A stretch of DNA of 26,481 nt, taken from positions 1-26,481 of the forward strand of contig JBDIAS010000032.1 in assembly GCA_039812465.1 (NCBI GenBank), read 5' to 3'. The number at the start of each line of letters is the position of its first letter. Positions within the stretch are counted from its first letter, which is position 1. Origin of the DNA: Austwickia sp039812465 (GTDB lineage Bacteria > Actinomycetota > Actinomycetes > Actinomycetales > Dermatophilaceae). Below are positions 15,054-23,300 of the stretch, piece by piece. Made by a program: the position numbers and the translations under genes. Below the pieces are notes generated by a model. It saw nothing but the letters and a program-made list of their open reading frames with translations, ran no database searches and was not told where the DNA came from.

Positions 15054-16081
15054 CGCGCCCTCCCCTGGGCCAGCGCGACGAACATGGCGGCCAGCGCCAC
15101 CCCGATCGAGAGGGTCAGCACGGCCTCCAGCGTCAGGATGAGGGTTCCGGCCGCCCTCGGATCGAGCGCCAACCAGTGCCCGAGCCCCGTGAGCGGGCCG
15201 AGGGCCGCCACGGCGAGGAAGGCGGCCAGGCCCGCGACGAGGCAGCAGCGGACCAGACGCGAGCCGAGGTCGAGCCGGCGGATCCCGGCGGCGTGCACCA
15301 CGATCAGGACGCCCGCGACGAGCGCCCCGGCCTGGAACGCGCCGCCCGGGCGGCTGGATCCGGCCGCAAGGTACCAGCACGCGATCAACACGAGCAGACC
15401 CCCGAGCGCGCGGACGAAGACCTCCAGGAGGTTCCAGCCGCGCGCCTGCGCTGCTGTGGCGGGCGGCTTCGCGCGGGGCGCACCGAGGACGGAAGGCTTC
15501 GCGGGGGGCCCGCCGAGGGCGATCACCACGACCGCGGCCCCCACGAGGACCGCGATCTCTAGGAGTGTGTCGTAGGCGCGGAAGGCCAGCAGCACCGCGG
15601 TGACCGGGTGGTCCACTCCCGAGGCCGGGGTCGCCTCCAGAACCCGGCGGGCGGGCTCCTCGCCCGCCGCGCCCGGGCGGCCGAAGGACCAGGACAGCGC
15701 TGCGGCTAGCGGCAGCATGAGCAGGATCGCGGAGCCACCTCGCCGCGACCAGCCGTGGCCCAGGGGCGCCGGGCGGGCGGCAGGTGGACGCTCCCCAGCC
15801 GGTACGGTTCGGTCCGGGGTGTGAGGGTCCGGGGCGTCAGGGATCGGCCGCCGGGAGGCCGCGTCGATCAGCAGCGCGCCGGTGACTCCGGCCCCGAGCA
15901 CGGCCTCCGCCAGCGCCACGTCCGGCGCCTGCAGCAGCGCCCAGACGAGGGCGAGGAGTGTCCCGAAGACCAGGAAGGCCACGGCCGCGACCAGCCGACG
16001 GCGTGTCGTGAGCGCCAGCGCGGCGGCGGCCAGCACGCCTGCCCCCGCGGCGACGTCGAGGACGCCGATCGTGGGGCTCAC
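15050..16081 (-). CDS. fused DUF4040/MbhD-like and MnhB-type antiporter subunit
   Basis: The protein has 343 residues in two parts. Residues 1-75 hold three helices with the APDVALAEAVLGAGVTGALLI motif of DUF4040/MbhD, a piece that forms the C-terminal end of MrpA in classical systems. After a Pro-rich linker (about 75-115), the second half matches MnhB: ALSWSFGRPG, FRAYDTLLEIAVLVGAAVVV, SSRPGGAFQAGALVAG and a late LTLEAVLTLSIGVALAAMFVAL. The large N-terminal part of MrpA is absent; one of the extra D-like subunits may replace it. The GTG at 16079-16081 overlaps the mnhG stop codon. Confidence 0.85.
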   Translation of the reverse strand: MSPTIGVLDVAAGAGVLAAAALALTTRRRLVAAVAFLVFGTLLALVWALLQAPDVALAEAVLGAGVTGALLIDAASRRPIPDAPDPHTPDRTVPAGERPPAARPAPLGHGWSRRGGSAILLMLPLAAALSWSFGRPGAAGEEPARRVLEATPASGVDHPVTAVLLAFRAYDTLLEIAVLVGAAVVVIALGGPPAKPSVLGAPRAKPPATAAQARGWNLLEVFVRALGGLLVLIACWYLAAGSSRPGGAFQAGALVAGVLIVVHAAGIRRLDLGSRLVRCCLVAGLAAFLAVAALGPLTGLGHWLALDPRAAGTLILTLEAVLTLSIGVALAAMFVALAQGRAR

Positions 16082-16515
16082 GGGTCCTCCCGCCGCACGT
16101 CGACCCCGCTGGGGTCGCCAGACTCGCTCGCGTCACGACCCCCGCTCGCGTCACGAACCCCGCTCGTGTCGCCGCGCTCGCTCGTATCGCCGGGCTCGCT
16201 CGTATCGCCAGCCCTGCCCTCGTACGGCCGCGCCGCACCGTCGTCCACGCCGTTCGCCAACAAGTAGGCGATCACCGCGGCCGAGGCCAGCGCGACGCCC
16301 CAGATCAGCAGGAGCTTCGCGGCGGCGGCCGCCGACCCGGCGTGGGGCAGGAGCGCGAGCACGATCAGCCCGAGCCCCAGGGTGTCGGCCTTGGCGAGCG
16401 CGTGCAGCCTGCTGCGCACGTCGCCGAACCGCAGCAGGCCGAGCGTTCCGGCCGTGATGAAGGCGCAACCCCCGAGGGCGAGCACCGCGGAGACCACCCC
16501 GACGAACAGGCTCAC
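16078..16515 (-). CDS. mnhG: Na+/H+ antiporter subunit G (MnhG/MrpG)
   Basis: This 145-residue protein has three membrane helices; TAGTLGLLRFGDVRSRLHALAKADTLGLGLI is the family signature (G-LGLLRFPD-Y-RLHA-tKa-tLG). The GTG at 16513-16515 overlaps the mnhF stop. After the third helix, a 45-residue acidic tail of GDTSE/GDTSG/RDASE-type repeats follows (DNA about 16100-16210, units of roughly 15-18 bp). MrpG proteins normally end soon after helix three, so this soluble repetitive tail is unusual and probably an expansion. Confidence 0.9.
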   Translation of the reverse strand: MSLFVGVVSAVLALGGCAFITAGTLGLLRFGDVRSRLHALAKADTLGLGLIVLALLPHAGSAAAAAKLLLIWGVALASAAVIAYLLANGVDDGAARPYEGRAGDTSEPGDTSERGDTSGVRDASGGRDASESGDPSGVDVRREDP

Positions 16516-16772
16516 CGTGTCTCCCCCGCGTCGGCGCGCACCCGGGCCACGGCGATGACGGTGGCGAGCGCGACCACCGCCAGCGCGACGTCGCGCAGGG
16601 CGGGGGTGTCGGTGAGCACGGAGACGACGGCGAGGAGCGCGGCGCCGGTCGTGCCGGAGAGCACCACGCCGAGCACCCGATCGCGGCCGGTAGGACCAGC
16701 GGCGACCCGTACGAGGCACGCCACGACGTTCGCGACCAGGATGAGCGCCACGACGGTGAGGACGGCCGACAC
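16512..16772 (-). CDS. mnhF: Na+/H+ antiporter subunit F (MnhF/MrpF)
   Basis: This 86-residue protein has three helices, with the conserved VRVAAGPTGRDRVLGVVL motif after helix one. It is the first gene of the eight-gene Mrp-type operon. The GTG at 16770-16772 is preceded by GAGAGGGG at eight bases, a good ribosome site. A promoter should lie in 16773-16890, which otherwise holds only the mazG end and a short direct repeat; I could not single out -35 and -10 boxes. Confidence 0.92.
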   Translation of the reverse strand: MSAVLTVVALILVANVVACLVRVAAGPTGRDRVLGVVLSGTTGAALLAVVSVLTDTPALRDVALAVVALATVIAVARVRADAGETR

Positions 16773-16858
16773 TCACGGACCCCTCTCGTCGTCGGTCGCG
16801 GACCGGTAGTGGCGCGCGCTCTCGCGGGTGTTGCCCTGCGTCGTCCGCGGCGCCGACC

Positions 16859-16917
16859 CTGCGCTGGGCGCTCAGCCCGTCGCCGCTCCGTTACGTCTGC
16901 GCTGGGCGCTCAGCCCG
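16859..16917. repeat. 21-bp direct repeat across the mazG 3' end
   Basis: CTGCGCTGGGCGCTCAGCCCG is found exactly at 16859-16879 and 16897-16917, 38 bp apart. The second copy overlaps the last codons of mazG (stop at 16891-16893). Each copy has the small inverted repeat GCTG-N6-CAGC, so a pair of weak hairpins follows mazG. Confidence 0.8.
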
Positions 16918-17646
16918 CTGCCCTTCCTTCGCCGCGCGGTCCTCCAGCGCACGAAGGTGGGCTCGGAGTGCCGCGGCGGGGTCGATACCCGCGCCGTGCG
17001 CCTGCACCACCAACGAGAACAAGGCGGCTCCCAGTTCCCGTTCAGGATCGTTGTCCCGCGGGAGTCCCGGTGCGAGATCGTGTGCACCGGTGGGATCCAC
17101 GGCCCGAGCGAGATCCAGGCGTCCGGCGCGGTGCAGGCGGGAGACGTACTTGGCGGCCCGCTCCAGCGCGGGCATCCCCGCGGGGACACCGTCGAACAAC
17201 CCGGTCCGCTCAGGTTTCTCCGCCGCCTTCAGCTCCTCCCAGCGGTCCACGACCTGCTCGGGGGTGCGCGCGTCGCCGTCAGCGAAGACATGCGGGTGGC
17301 GACGGCGCAGCTTGTCGGCGATGCCGCGGGCGACGTCGTCCAGGCCGAACGGCTCGTACGGGTCCTCCTCGGCCACTCGAGCGTGGAAGACGACCTGGAG
17401 CAGCAGGTCGCCGAGCTCCTCGCGCAGGTGGGCACGGTCGAGCGGCGTGGCCGTGGCGGCCTCGGCCAGCTCGTACGCCTCTTCCACCGCGTACGGCGCG
17501 AGGCTCGCGTGGGTCTGCTGCGCGTCCCACGGGCACCCGCCCGGGGACCGGAGGCGGTCCATGACCGCCACGAGGTCCGCGACGTCCCGCAGGGTGGGCT
17601 CGGAGGCCGAGACGCCGGACCCGTCCCCAGGGTTCGAAAAGGTCAC
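16891..17646 (-). CDS. mazG: MazG family nucleoside triphosphate pyrophosphohydrolase
   Basis: This 251-residue enzyme hydrolyses (deoxy)nucleoside triphosphates to monophosphates and pyrophosphate, cleaning damaged nucleotides and in some bacteria lowering ppGpp. The N-terminal MazG domain is clear: RSPGGCPWDAQQTHASL (residues about 33-49), then the metal-binding helices VEEAYELAEA and REELGDLLLQVVFHARVAEE, and DKLRRRHPHVFAD. The second half is a divergent MazG-like region. The GTG at 17644-17646 overlaps the lipoprotein stop codon (GTGA), so the two are coupled. In many actinobacteria mazG is followed directly by eno; here the Mrp and ABC operons lie between. Confidence 0.93.
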   Translation of the reverse strand: MTFSNPGDGSGVSASEPTLRDVADLVAVMDRLRSPGGCPWDAQQTHASLAPYAVEEAYELAEAATATPLDRAHLREELGDLLLQVVFHARVAEEDPYEPFGLDDVARGIADKLRRRHPHVFADGDARTPEQVVDRWEELKAAEKPERTGLFDGVPAGMPALERAAKYVSRLHRAGRLDLARAVDPTGAHDLAPGLPRDNDPERELGAALFSLVVQAHGAGIDPAAALRAHLRALEDRAAKEGQRAERPAQT

Positions 17647-18269
17647 GGAGAGGTCGGCGCGGGACCGGGCAGGGTCTCGGGCGGACCTTCCGGCGCCGGC
17701 TGCTGCTCGCCGTCCGGCATCTGCGGCATCTGCGGCGGCTGCTGCACTTCGAACCAGTTCGGGGTGGTCGCGATCAGGCCCTGCCGGGCGTCGAACCCGC
17801 TGCCGTACTTCGGGTTCACCTCAATGCGGGCGTCATCGAGCATCTCGATCAGCTTCGTCTGGTCGAGCATGCGCGCCTCGGCAGCCTTCTCGACGGCGAG
17901 GCTCCCCTGCACGAACTCCACCAGCGACGGCGACGGATCGTCGATGCCGAACCCCATGCCGCCGGACGTCATCGGGTTCTGCCGGATGACCGAGCGCGCC
18001 TCGTCCGCGCTGACGGACGGCAGCTGCGTCCCGCTGGTGGCGGTGACCTCGTTGAGGATCATGGCCTGCAGCACTCTCGGAGAATCGACGTGCGCGCCCT
18101 GGCGACCGTTGAGGTCCTGGACGATCTCGCGGAGCGAGGACTCGGAGATGGTCGAGCCGTTGACGGTGGCGGCCGCCGCGGGGTTCGCTCCCGTGCACCC
18201 CGTGACCGCGAGTGTCGCGGCAGCGGCCAGCGCGACCGCTGCTCCGGCGCGTGGGAATCGAGCCTTCAC
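17643..18269 (-). CDS. SurA N-terminal-like lipoprotein
   Basis: This 208-residue secreted lipoprotein has a basic start (MKARFPR), a hydrophobic core of Ala/Leu/Val, and a lipobox VTGC with cysteine 25, so it should be lipid-anchored outside the membrane. The segment AATVNGSTISESSLREIVQDL matches the N-terminal domain of SurA-like chaperone and prolyl isomerase proteins, but no isomerase domain follows. The C-terminus is Pro/Gln-rich. The GTG at 18267-18269 has AAGGA about six bases upstream. It lies between mfd and mazG, its usual place in actinobacteria. Its function is probably in folding exported proteins, by family inference only. Confidence 0.85.
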   Translation of the reverse strand: MKARFPRAGAAVALAAAATLAVTGCTGANPAAAATVNGSTISESSLREIVQDLNGRQGAHVDSPRVLQAMILNEVTATSGTQLPSVSADEARSVIRQNPMTSGGMGFGIDDPSPSLVEFVQGSLAVEKAAEARMLDQTKLIEMLDDARIEVNPKYGSGFDARQGLIATTPNWFEVQQPPQMPQMPDGEQQPAPEGPPETLPGPAPTSP

Positions 18270-18480
18270 GGCAGGTCCTTTCGTCGAGCGGGTCCGGGCG
18301 AGCCGCCGGGATAGCACGGCGGGATCGCCTCGCAGGCACGAGACTACCGCGCCCATACACCGGTCACGGGGCACCCGGGCGGCTGGAGGCCCGGCTGCGG
18401 CCTCTCCTCGGCCACAACCCGGCCGGGAACGTGACGGACCTCACGGTTGAGCCCGGCGCAGTCACACGGCGTCCGCCCCA

Positions 18481-18662
18481 CACCCGCCGATCAGGGCCCA
18501 CATCCTCGCATGACGGCCCACATCCGCGCATAGGGACCCGGCCATCTACGGGACCCCATCGGCGGTACCGGCACCCCATCGGCAACCCTGGGCCGCCATC
18601 CGCCGCCCCCGCCCCGACGGCGGCCCACACCCGCCGATCAGGGCCCACCCCCGCCGACCGGC
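18481..18662. repeat. long composite repeat, upstream array (family B)
   Basis: The stretch from the SurA-like start to the DUF559 start (18270-18817) has no other gene. It holds copies of the block CCGCCGATCAGGGCCCAC (about 18485 and 18632), CCACATCCGCGCAT (about 18518) and CGGCCATCTACGGGACCCCATC (from 18539). Between them are 20-bp-type sub-repeats of the form ACCCCATCGGC--CACC. The same blocks in the same order and orientation recur at 19745-20180, on the other side of the DUF559 gene. Confidence 0.85.
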
Positions 18663-18817
18663 GCTTGTCCCCGCATGGCATCCGCGTTCCCGGCGCGGTC
18701 GTGGCCGCCGACATTCCGTACCCCCGCTTCTTCCACACCCTCGGAGTCGAACGCGACCGTCCACAGGGGTGCCTGGGCGGGGTGCTGGTCCCGGTGTACG
18801 AAACGCATGCTCGGCAC

Positions 18818-19744
18818 ATGACCATCACCGCCACCGAGGCCGTCATCGCACGCCTCTCGACCGGGGCACGCAGCTTCTCCGTCGCTGAAGCCCGCCGTGC
18901 AGGCCTCGACCATCGACGCCTCACCCGTCTCGTCGCCGCGGGGCAGCTGGTCCGGCTGGCGCCCGGACAGTACGCCATGTCGCAGCCGGACGAGAGCTCT
19001 TATGACCACCATGTGCGTCGTACGAAGGCACTTCTCCACCGGCTGGGCGCCTCCGCCGTGGCGAGCCACCACAGCGCGCTCGCTCTCGCCCGCCTACCGC
19101 TGGTGGACGCCGACCTGCGGACCGTCCATCTCACCTACCGCCGCGGCAGGGCGCGGCATTCGCGAAGCGGCTACGTCCTTCACCCCGCAGGCGGCCGCCC
19201 GCTCGCCGACGATGAGATGTCCGTGACCGTCGCGGACGCGTTGGTGGGCGCGGGGTTGGTCGGTAGCCGTCGTACGGTCCTCGTGGCTGGCGACGCGGCG
19301 TTGGCGAGCGGCCTCACCGACGCGCCGGCCCTGGTGGAGGCGCTCGACCGGCGCCGCGGCACAAACGGCATCGTCGCCGTGCGCGCAGCCCTCGCGGCCC
19401 TGGATCCCCGGAGCGAGTCCCCGGGAGAATCCCTCTGCCGTGACGACCTGATCGCGGCGGGCTTCGACATCGAGGTCCAACCGACGATCCACTGCCGGGG
19501 CCGGGCCCTTCGGTCAGACTTCCGGATCCGGGGCTCTCGCGTGTTGGTCGAGTTCGACGGCATGGGCAAGTACCAGCAGGCGTCGGACGTGCGGTCAGAG
19601 AAGGACCGCGAGGAGAAACTGCGCGCCGACGGTTGGATCATCGTGCGCTTCATGTGGCAGGACCTGGGCAACCTCGAGGAGATCCGGCGCCGCGTGGAAT
19701 GGGCGCTGGCCTCGGAGCCGGCGCCTCGGCCCGCGAGGAGATGA
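18818..19744 (+). CDS. DUF559 (PD-(D/E)XK-like) protein with AbiEi-type N-terminus
   Basis: The protein has 308 residues. The first 55 resemble the winged-helix domain of AbiEi-like antitoxins (SVAEARRAGLDHRRLTRLVA followed by GQLVRLAPGQYAM). The C-terminal 80 form a DUF559/Vsr-like nuclease domain: RSDFRIRGSRVLVEFDGMGK with Asp234, Glu245 and Asp247, then a charged helix and DGWIIVRFMWQDL. Such proteins are abundant in actinobacteria; nuclease activity is inferred from the fold and the biological role is not established. The ATG at 18818 is chosen by domain start; no strong ribosome site is seen. It lies between two family B repeat arrays and opposes its neighbours, suggesting an insertion into the mfd-surA-mazG block. 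Confidence 0.82.
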   Translation: MTITATEAVIARLSTGARSFSVAEARRAGLDHRRLTRLVAAGQLVRLAPGQYAMSQPDESSYDHHVRRTKALLHRLGASAVASHHSALALARLPLVDADLRTVHLTYRRGRARHSRSGYVLHPAGGRPLADDEMSVTVADALVGAGLVGSRRTVLVAGDAALASGLTDAPALVEALDRRRGTNGIVAVRAALAALDPRSESPGESLCRDDLIAAGFDIEVQPTIHCRGRALRSDFRIRGSRVLVEFDGMGKYQQASDVRSEKDREEKLRADGWIIVRFMWQDLGNLEEIRRRVEWALASEPAPRPARR

Positions 19745-20180
19745 CGGCCGAAGCCGCCGATGAGAGCCCACCTCCGTCGATGAGAGACCGCATCCGCGCA
19801 TCGCGGCCCGGCCATCCACGGCACCCCATCCGCAACACCAGGCCCCCATCGGCGACACCGGCACCCCATCCGCAACACCAGGCGGCCATGCGCACAACCA
19901 GGCCACCATCCGCCGCCCCCACCTCGACGACGACCCGCAACCGCCGATGAGAGACCGCATCCGCGCATCGCCGCCCGGCCATCCACGGCACCCCATCCGC
20001 AACACCAGGCGGCCATGCGCACAACCGGGCCACCATCCGCCACCCCCACCTCCGACGACTACCCGCAACCGCCGATAAGGGCCCACATCCGCGCATCGCG
20101 GCCCGGCCATCCACGGGACCCCATCCGCGACACCAGGCGGCCATGCGCACATCCGGGCCGCCATCCGCCCCGGCCCCGCC
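19745..20180. repeat. long composite repeat, downstream array (family B)
   Basis: Three large units share GCATCCGCGCATCGCGGCCC, GGCCATCCACGG, ACCCCATCCGCAACACCAGG, CGGCCATGCGCACAACC, GGGCCACCATCCGCC and CCCGCAACCGCCGAT(G/A)AG. GCCATCCACGG starts at 19811, 19978 and 20106, spacings of 167 and 128 bp; the first unit has an extra 39-bp sub-repeat. Within units a 20-bp pattern (CCATCCGCAACACCAGG) is itself repeated. The array fills the convergent gap between the DUF559 gene and mfd; no gene is visible in it. Confidence 0.9.
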
Positions 20181-20250
20181 GGACACGCCCCCCGACCGAA
20201 GCGCACGCCGCGGCGCGACGCCACCGACCGTCGCGGAGGTCAGGCCCCCA

Positions 20251-20338
20251 CCGGGTGGCCGGTGCGGGTCATGCCCCCATCGGGTGGCTCGTGACGGTCA
20301 GGCGCTCGCCGGGTGGCCGGTGCGGGTCAGGTCCTCCA
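20251..20338. repeat. 29-bp tandem repeat across the mfd stop codon
   Basis: CCGGGTGGCCGGTGCGGGTCA-type units start at 20251, 20280 and 20309, exactly 29 bp apart. The mfd stop codon (20298-20300) lies in the middle unit and the third unit encodes the last residues of Mfd. The outer units are the more alike, which suggests duplication of the gene end. Confidence 0.85.
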
Positions 20339-23300
20339 GCATGATCGTGCGGATCAGCTGGCCGGCCCATTCCAGTACGGCCACGTCCCGCAGCGGTCGG
20401 CCGCCGACGGGTGCGGTCATGGGAGCGGGCACCAGCACCTGCCGTACTGCGGGTTTGATCACCGCGCCCTTGTGGAGCCGCGTCAGGCGCAGCCGCCGCG
20501 ACTCCGGCAGCTCGACCGGCGAGAACCGGATCTGCCGCCCCTGCACGCCCACGTCGGCGATTCCCGCGGCCCGCGCGATCGTCCGCAGCCGCGCCACCTC
20601 GACCAGGTTGCGGGCCGGCTCGGGCAACGGGCCGTACCGGTCCACCAGCTCCGCCACGATCGCGTCCAGTTCCGCCTCGTCCACCACGGCGGCGAGCTTC
20701 TTGTACGCCTCCAGCCGCAGACGCTCCCCCGGCACGTAATCGTGCGGCAGGTGCGCGTCGACCGGCAGCTCGATCTTGATCTCGCGCACCTTCTCGGCGC
20801 CGTCGCCGCCGTCCCGGAAGTCCGCGACCGCCTCGCCCACGAGGCGTACGTACAGGTCGAACCCCACCCCCTCGATATGCCCGGACTGCTCGCCGCCGAG
20901 CAGGTTGCCCGCCCCGCGGATCTCCAGGTCCTTCATCGCCACGGCCATCCCGGCGCCGAGGTCGGTGTGGCTGGCGATCGTGGCGAGCCGGTCGTGCGCG
21001 GTCTCGGTCAGCGGGGTCTCGCCGGGGTAGAGGAAGTACGCGTACGCCCTCTCGCGGCCCCGCCCGACGCGACCGCGCAACTGGTGCAGCTGGGACAGCC
21101 CGAGCACGTCGGCCCGGTCCACGATCAGCGTGTTGGCGTTGGACACATCCAGGCCGGTCTCCACGATCGTCGTGCACACCAGCACGTCGAAGCGCTTCTC
21201 CCAGAAGTCGACCACGACCTGCTCCAGCCGAGACTCGGCCATCTTCCCGTGCGCCGTCGCGATCCGAGCCTCGGGCAGGAGCTCGCGCAGCCGGGCCGCG
21301 GTCCTCTCGATCGAGGAGACCCGGTTGTGCACGAAAAACACCTGGCCCTCGCGCAACAGCTCCCGGCGGATCGCGGCGACCACCTGTCGCTCGGCATAAG
21401 CCCCCACGTACGTGAGCACGGGGTGCCGCTCTTCCGGAGGGGTGGCCAGCGTCGACATCTCCCGGATGCCCGTCACCGCCATCTCCAGCGTCCGCGGGAT
21501 CGGGGTCGCGGACATCGCGAGCACGTCGACGTTGGTCCGCAGCGCCTTGAGCTGCTCCTTGTGCTCGACGCCGAAGCGCTGCTCCTCGTCGATGACCACC
21601 AGGCCGAGATTCTTGAACCGCACGTTCGGCGACAGCAGGCGGTGCGTGCCGATCACGAGGTCCACCGAACCGTCCGCCAGCCCCGCGATCACCGCCGCCG
21701 CCTCCGCGTCGGACTGGAACCGCGACAACGCCTTCACGGTGACCGGGAACGGCGCGTACCGCTCGGAGAACGTCACGAAGTGCTGCTGCACGAGCAGCGT
21801 CGTCGGCACCAGCACCGCCACCTGGGTGCCGTCCTGGATCGCCTTGAACGCGGCACGCACCGCGATCTCGGTCTTGCCGTAGCCGACGTCCCCGCAGATC
21901 AGGCGGTCCATCGGGACCTCCTTCTCCATGTCGGCCTTCACCTCGTCGATGCTGGAGAGCTGGTCGGGGGTCTCGATGTACGCGAACGCGTCCTCCAACT
22001 CGGCCTGCCACGGGCTGTCCGGCGCGAACGCCCGCCCGCTGCTGGCCATCCGCGCGCTGTAGAGCCGGATCAGCTCGCCAGCGATCTGCCGCACGTGCCG
22101 CCGGGCCCGCGACTTGGTCTTCGCCCAGTCCGAGCCGCCGAGCTTGTGCAGCGACGGCGCCTCGCCGCCGACGTAACGGGTCAGCAGGTCCAGTTGGTCG
22201 GTGGGTACGAAGAGCCGGTCGCCCGGCTGGCCCCGCTTGCTGGCCGCGTACTCGACCACGACGTACTCCCGCGTGGCCCCCTGCACCGTCCGCTGCGTCA
22301 TCTCCACGAACCGACCCACGCCGTGCTGCTCGTGCACCACGTAATCCCCCGGCCGCAGCTGCAACGGGTCCACCTGGTTGCGGCGCCGCGACGGCATCCG
22401 CCGCATGTCGCGCGTGCTGCCCCCGGAAGCGGAGCCGCCGGCCCCCATGATGTCCGTCTCGGTCAGGACGACCGGCCCGTCCTGGCCCACGCTGAACCCG
22501 CGCACCAGCGCACCGGTCATCAGCGTCACGCCGGGCGCCAGCCCGTCGATCTGCGCCGATGAGCCCCTCGCAGCCCGTCCGGCCGCGGCCGCCGACGCGC
22601 CCGCCACAGGCGAGCCCGCGGCGGGCGCCCCGTCCGCCGCCGCGCCCTGGGTCGGCTCCGGATCGTCCAGCCGCGCCGGGATCTCCTCGCCCGCGAGGAC
22701 CTCCGTCAGGCGGCGCGCCAGACCGGCACCCTCCGTCACGATCGCCACAGGGCGGCCGTCGGCGATCCAGCGGCGCGCGTCGCTCACCAGGTCGTCTTGG
22801 CGCCCCCGGTAGGAGGTCACGTCCCGGCTCGGGACCGTCACGACCACCACGTCGTCGCCCGGGTCACCGACGTCACCCAAGTCACCCACACCACCCGAGG
22901 CACCCACACCACCCGGCCCCCCAGGTTTCCCGGAATCGCCCGGGTCGGCGCCGAGTCCACCCACCCTGCCGAGCTCCGCGTCCGTCGCGAACGGGCTCAT
23001 CGACCACCAGGCCAGCCCGCGCTCCATCGCGTGCTCCCGGGCCCGGGACAGCGTCCAGAACGACCCCTCGCCGAGCACGCTCTGCAGATCCACCGGGACG
23101 GGGGCCCCCGCGGCCGCGCCGAGCCAACTCGCCTCCAGGAACTCCTCGCTCGTCGCGACCAGGTCCCGCGCCCGCGCGCGCACCCGCTCGGGGTCGCTGA
23201 CCAGGATCCGGGCCCCCTCTGGGAGCAGGTCCAGCACGGACTCCATACCGTCGACCAGGACCGGGCCGAGGGACTCTATCCCCTCGACGGTGACCCCCGC

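Noticed and set aside
19745..20180. Minus-strand reading frames with repeated MDGRAAMRGCG-like peptides as a repeat protein
   Set aside because: The peptides come from the nucleotide repeat, appear in more than one frame, and lack a start with a ribosome site.
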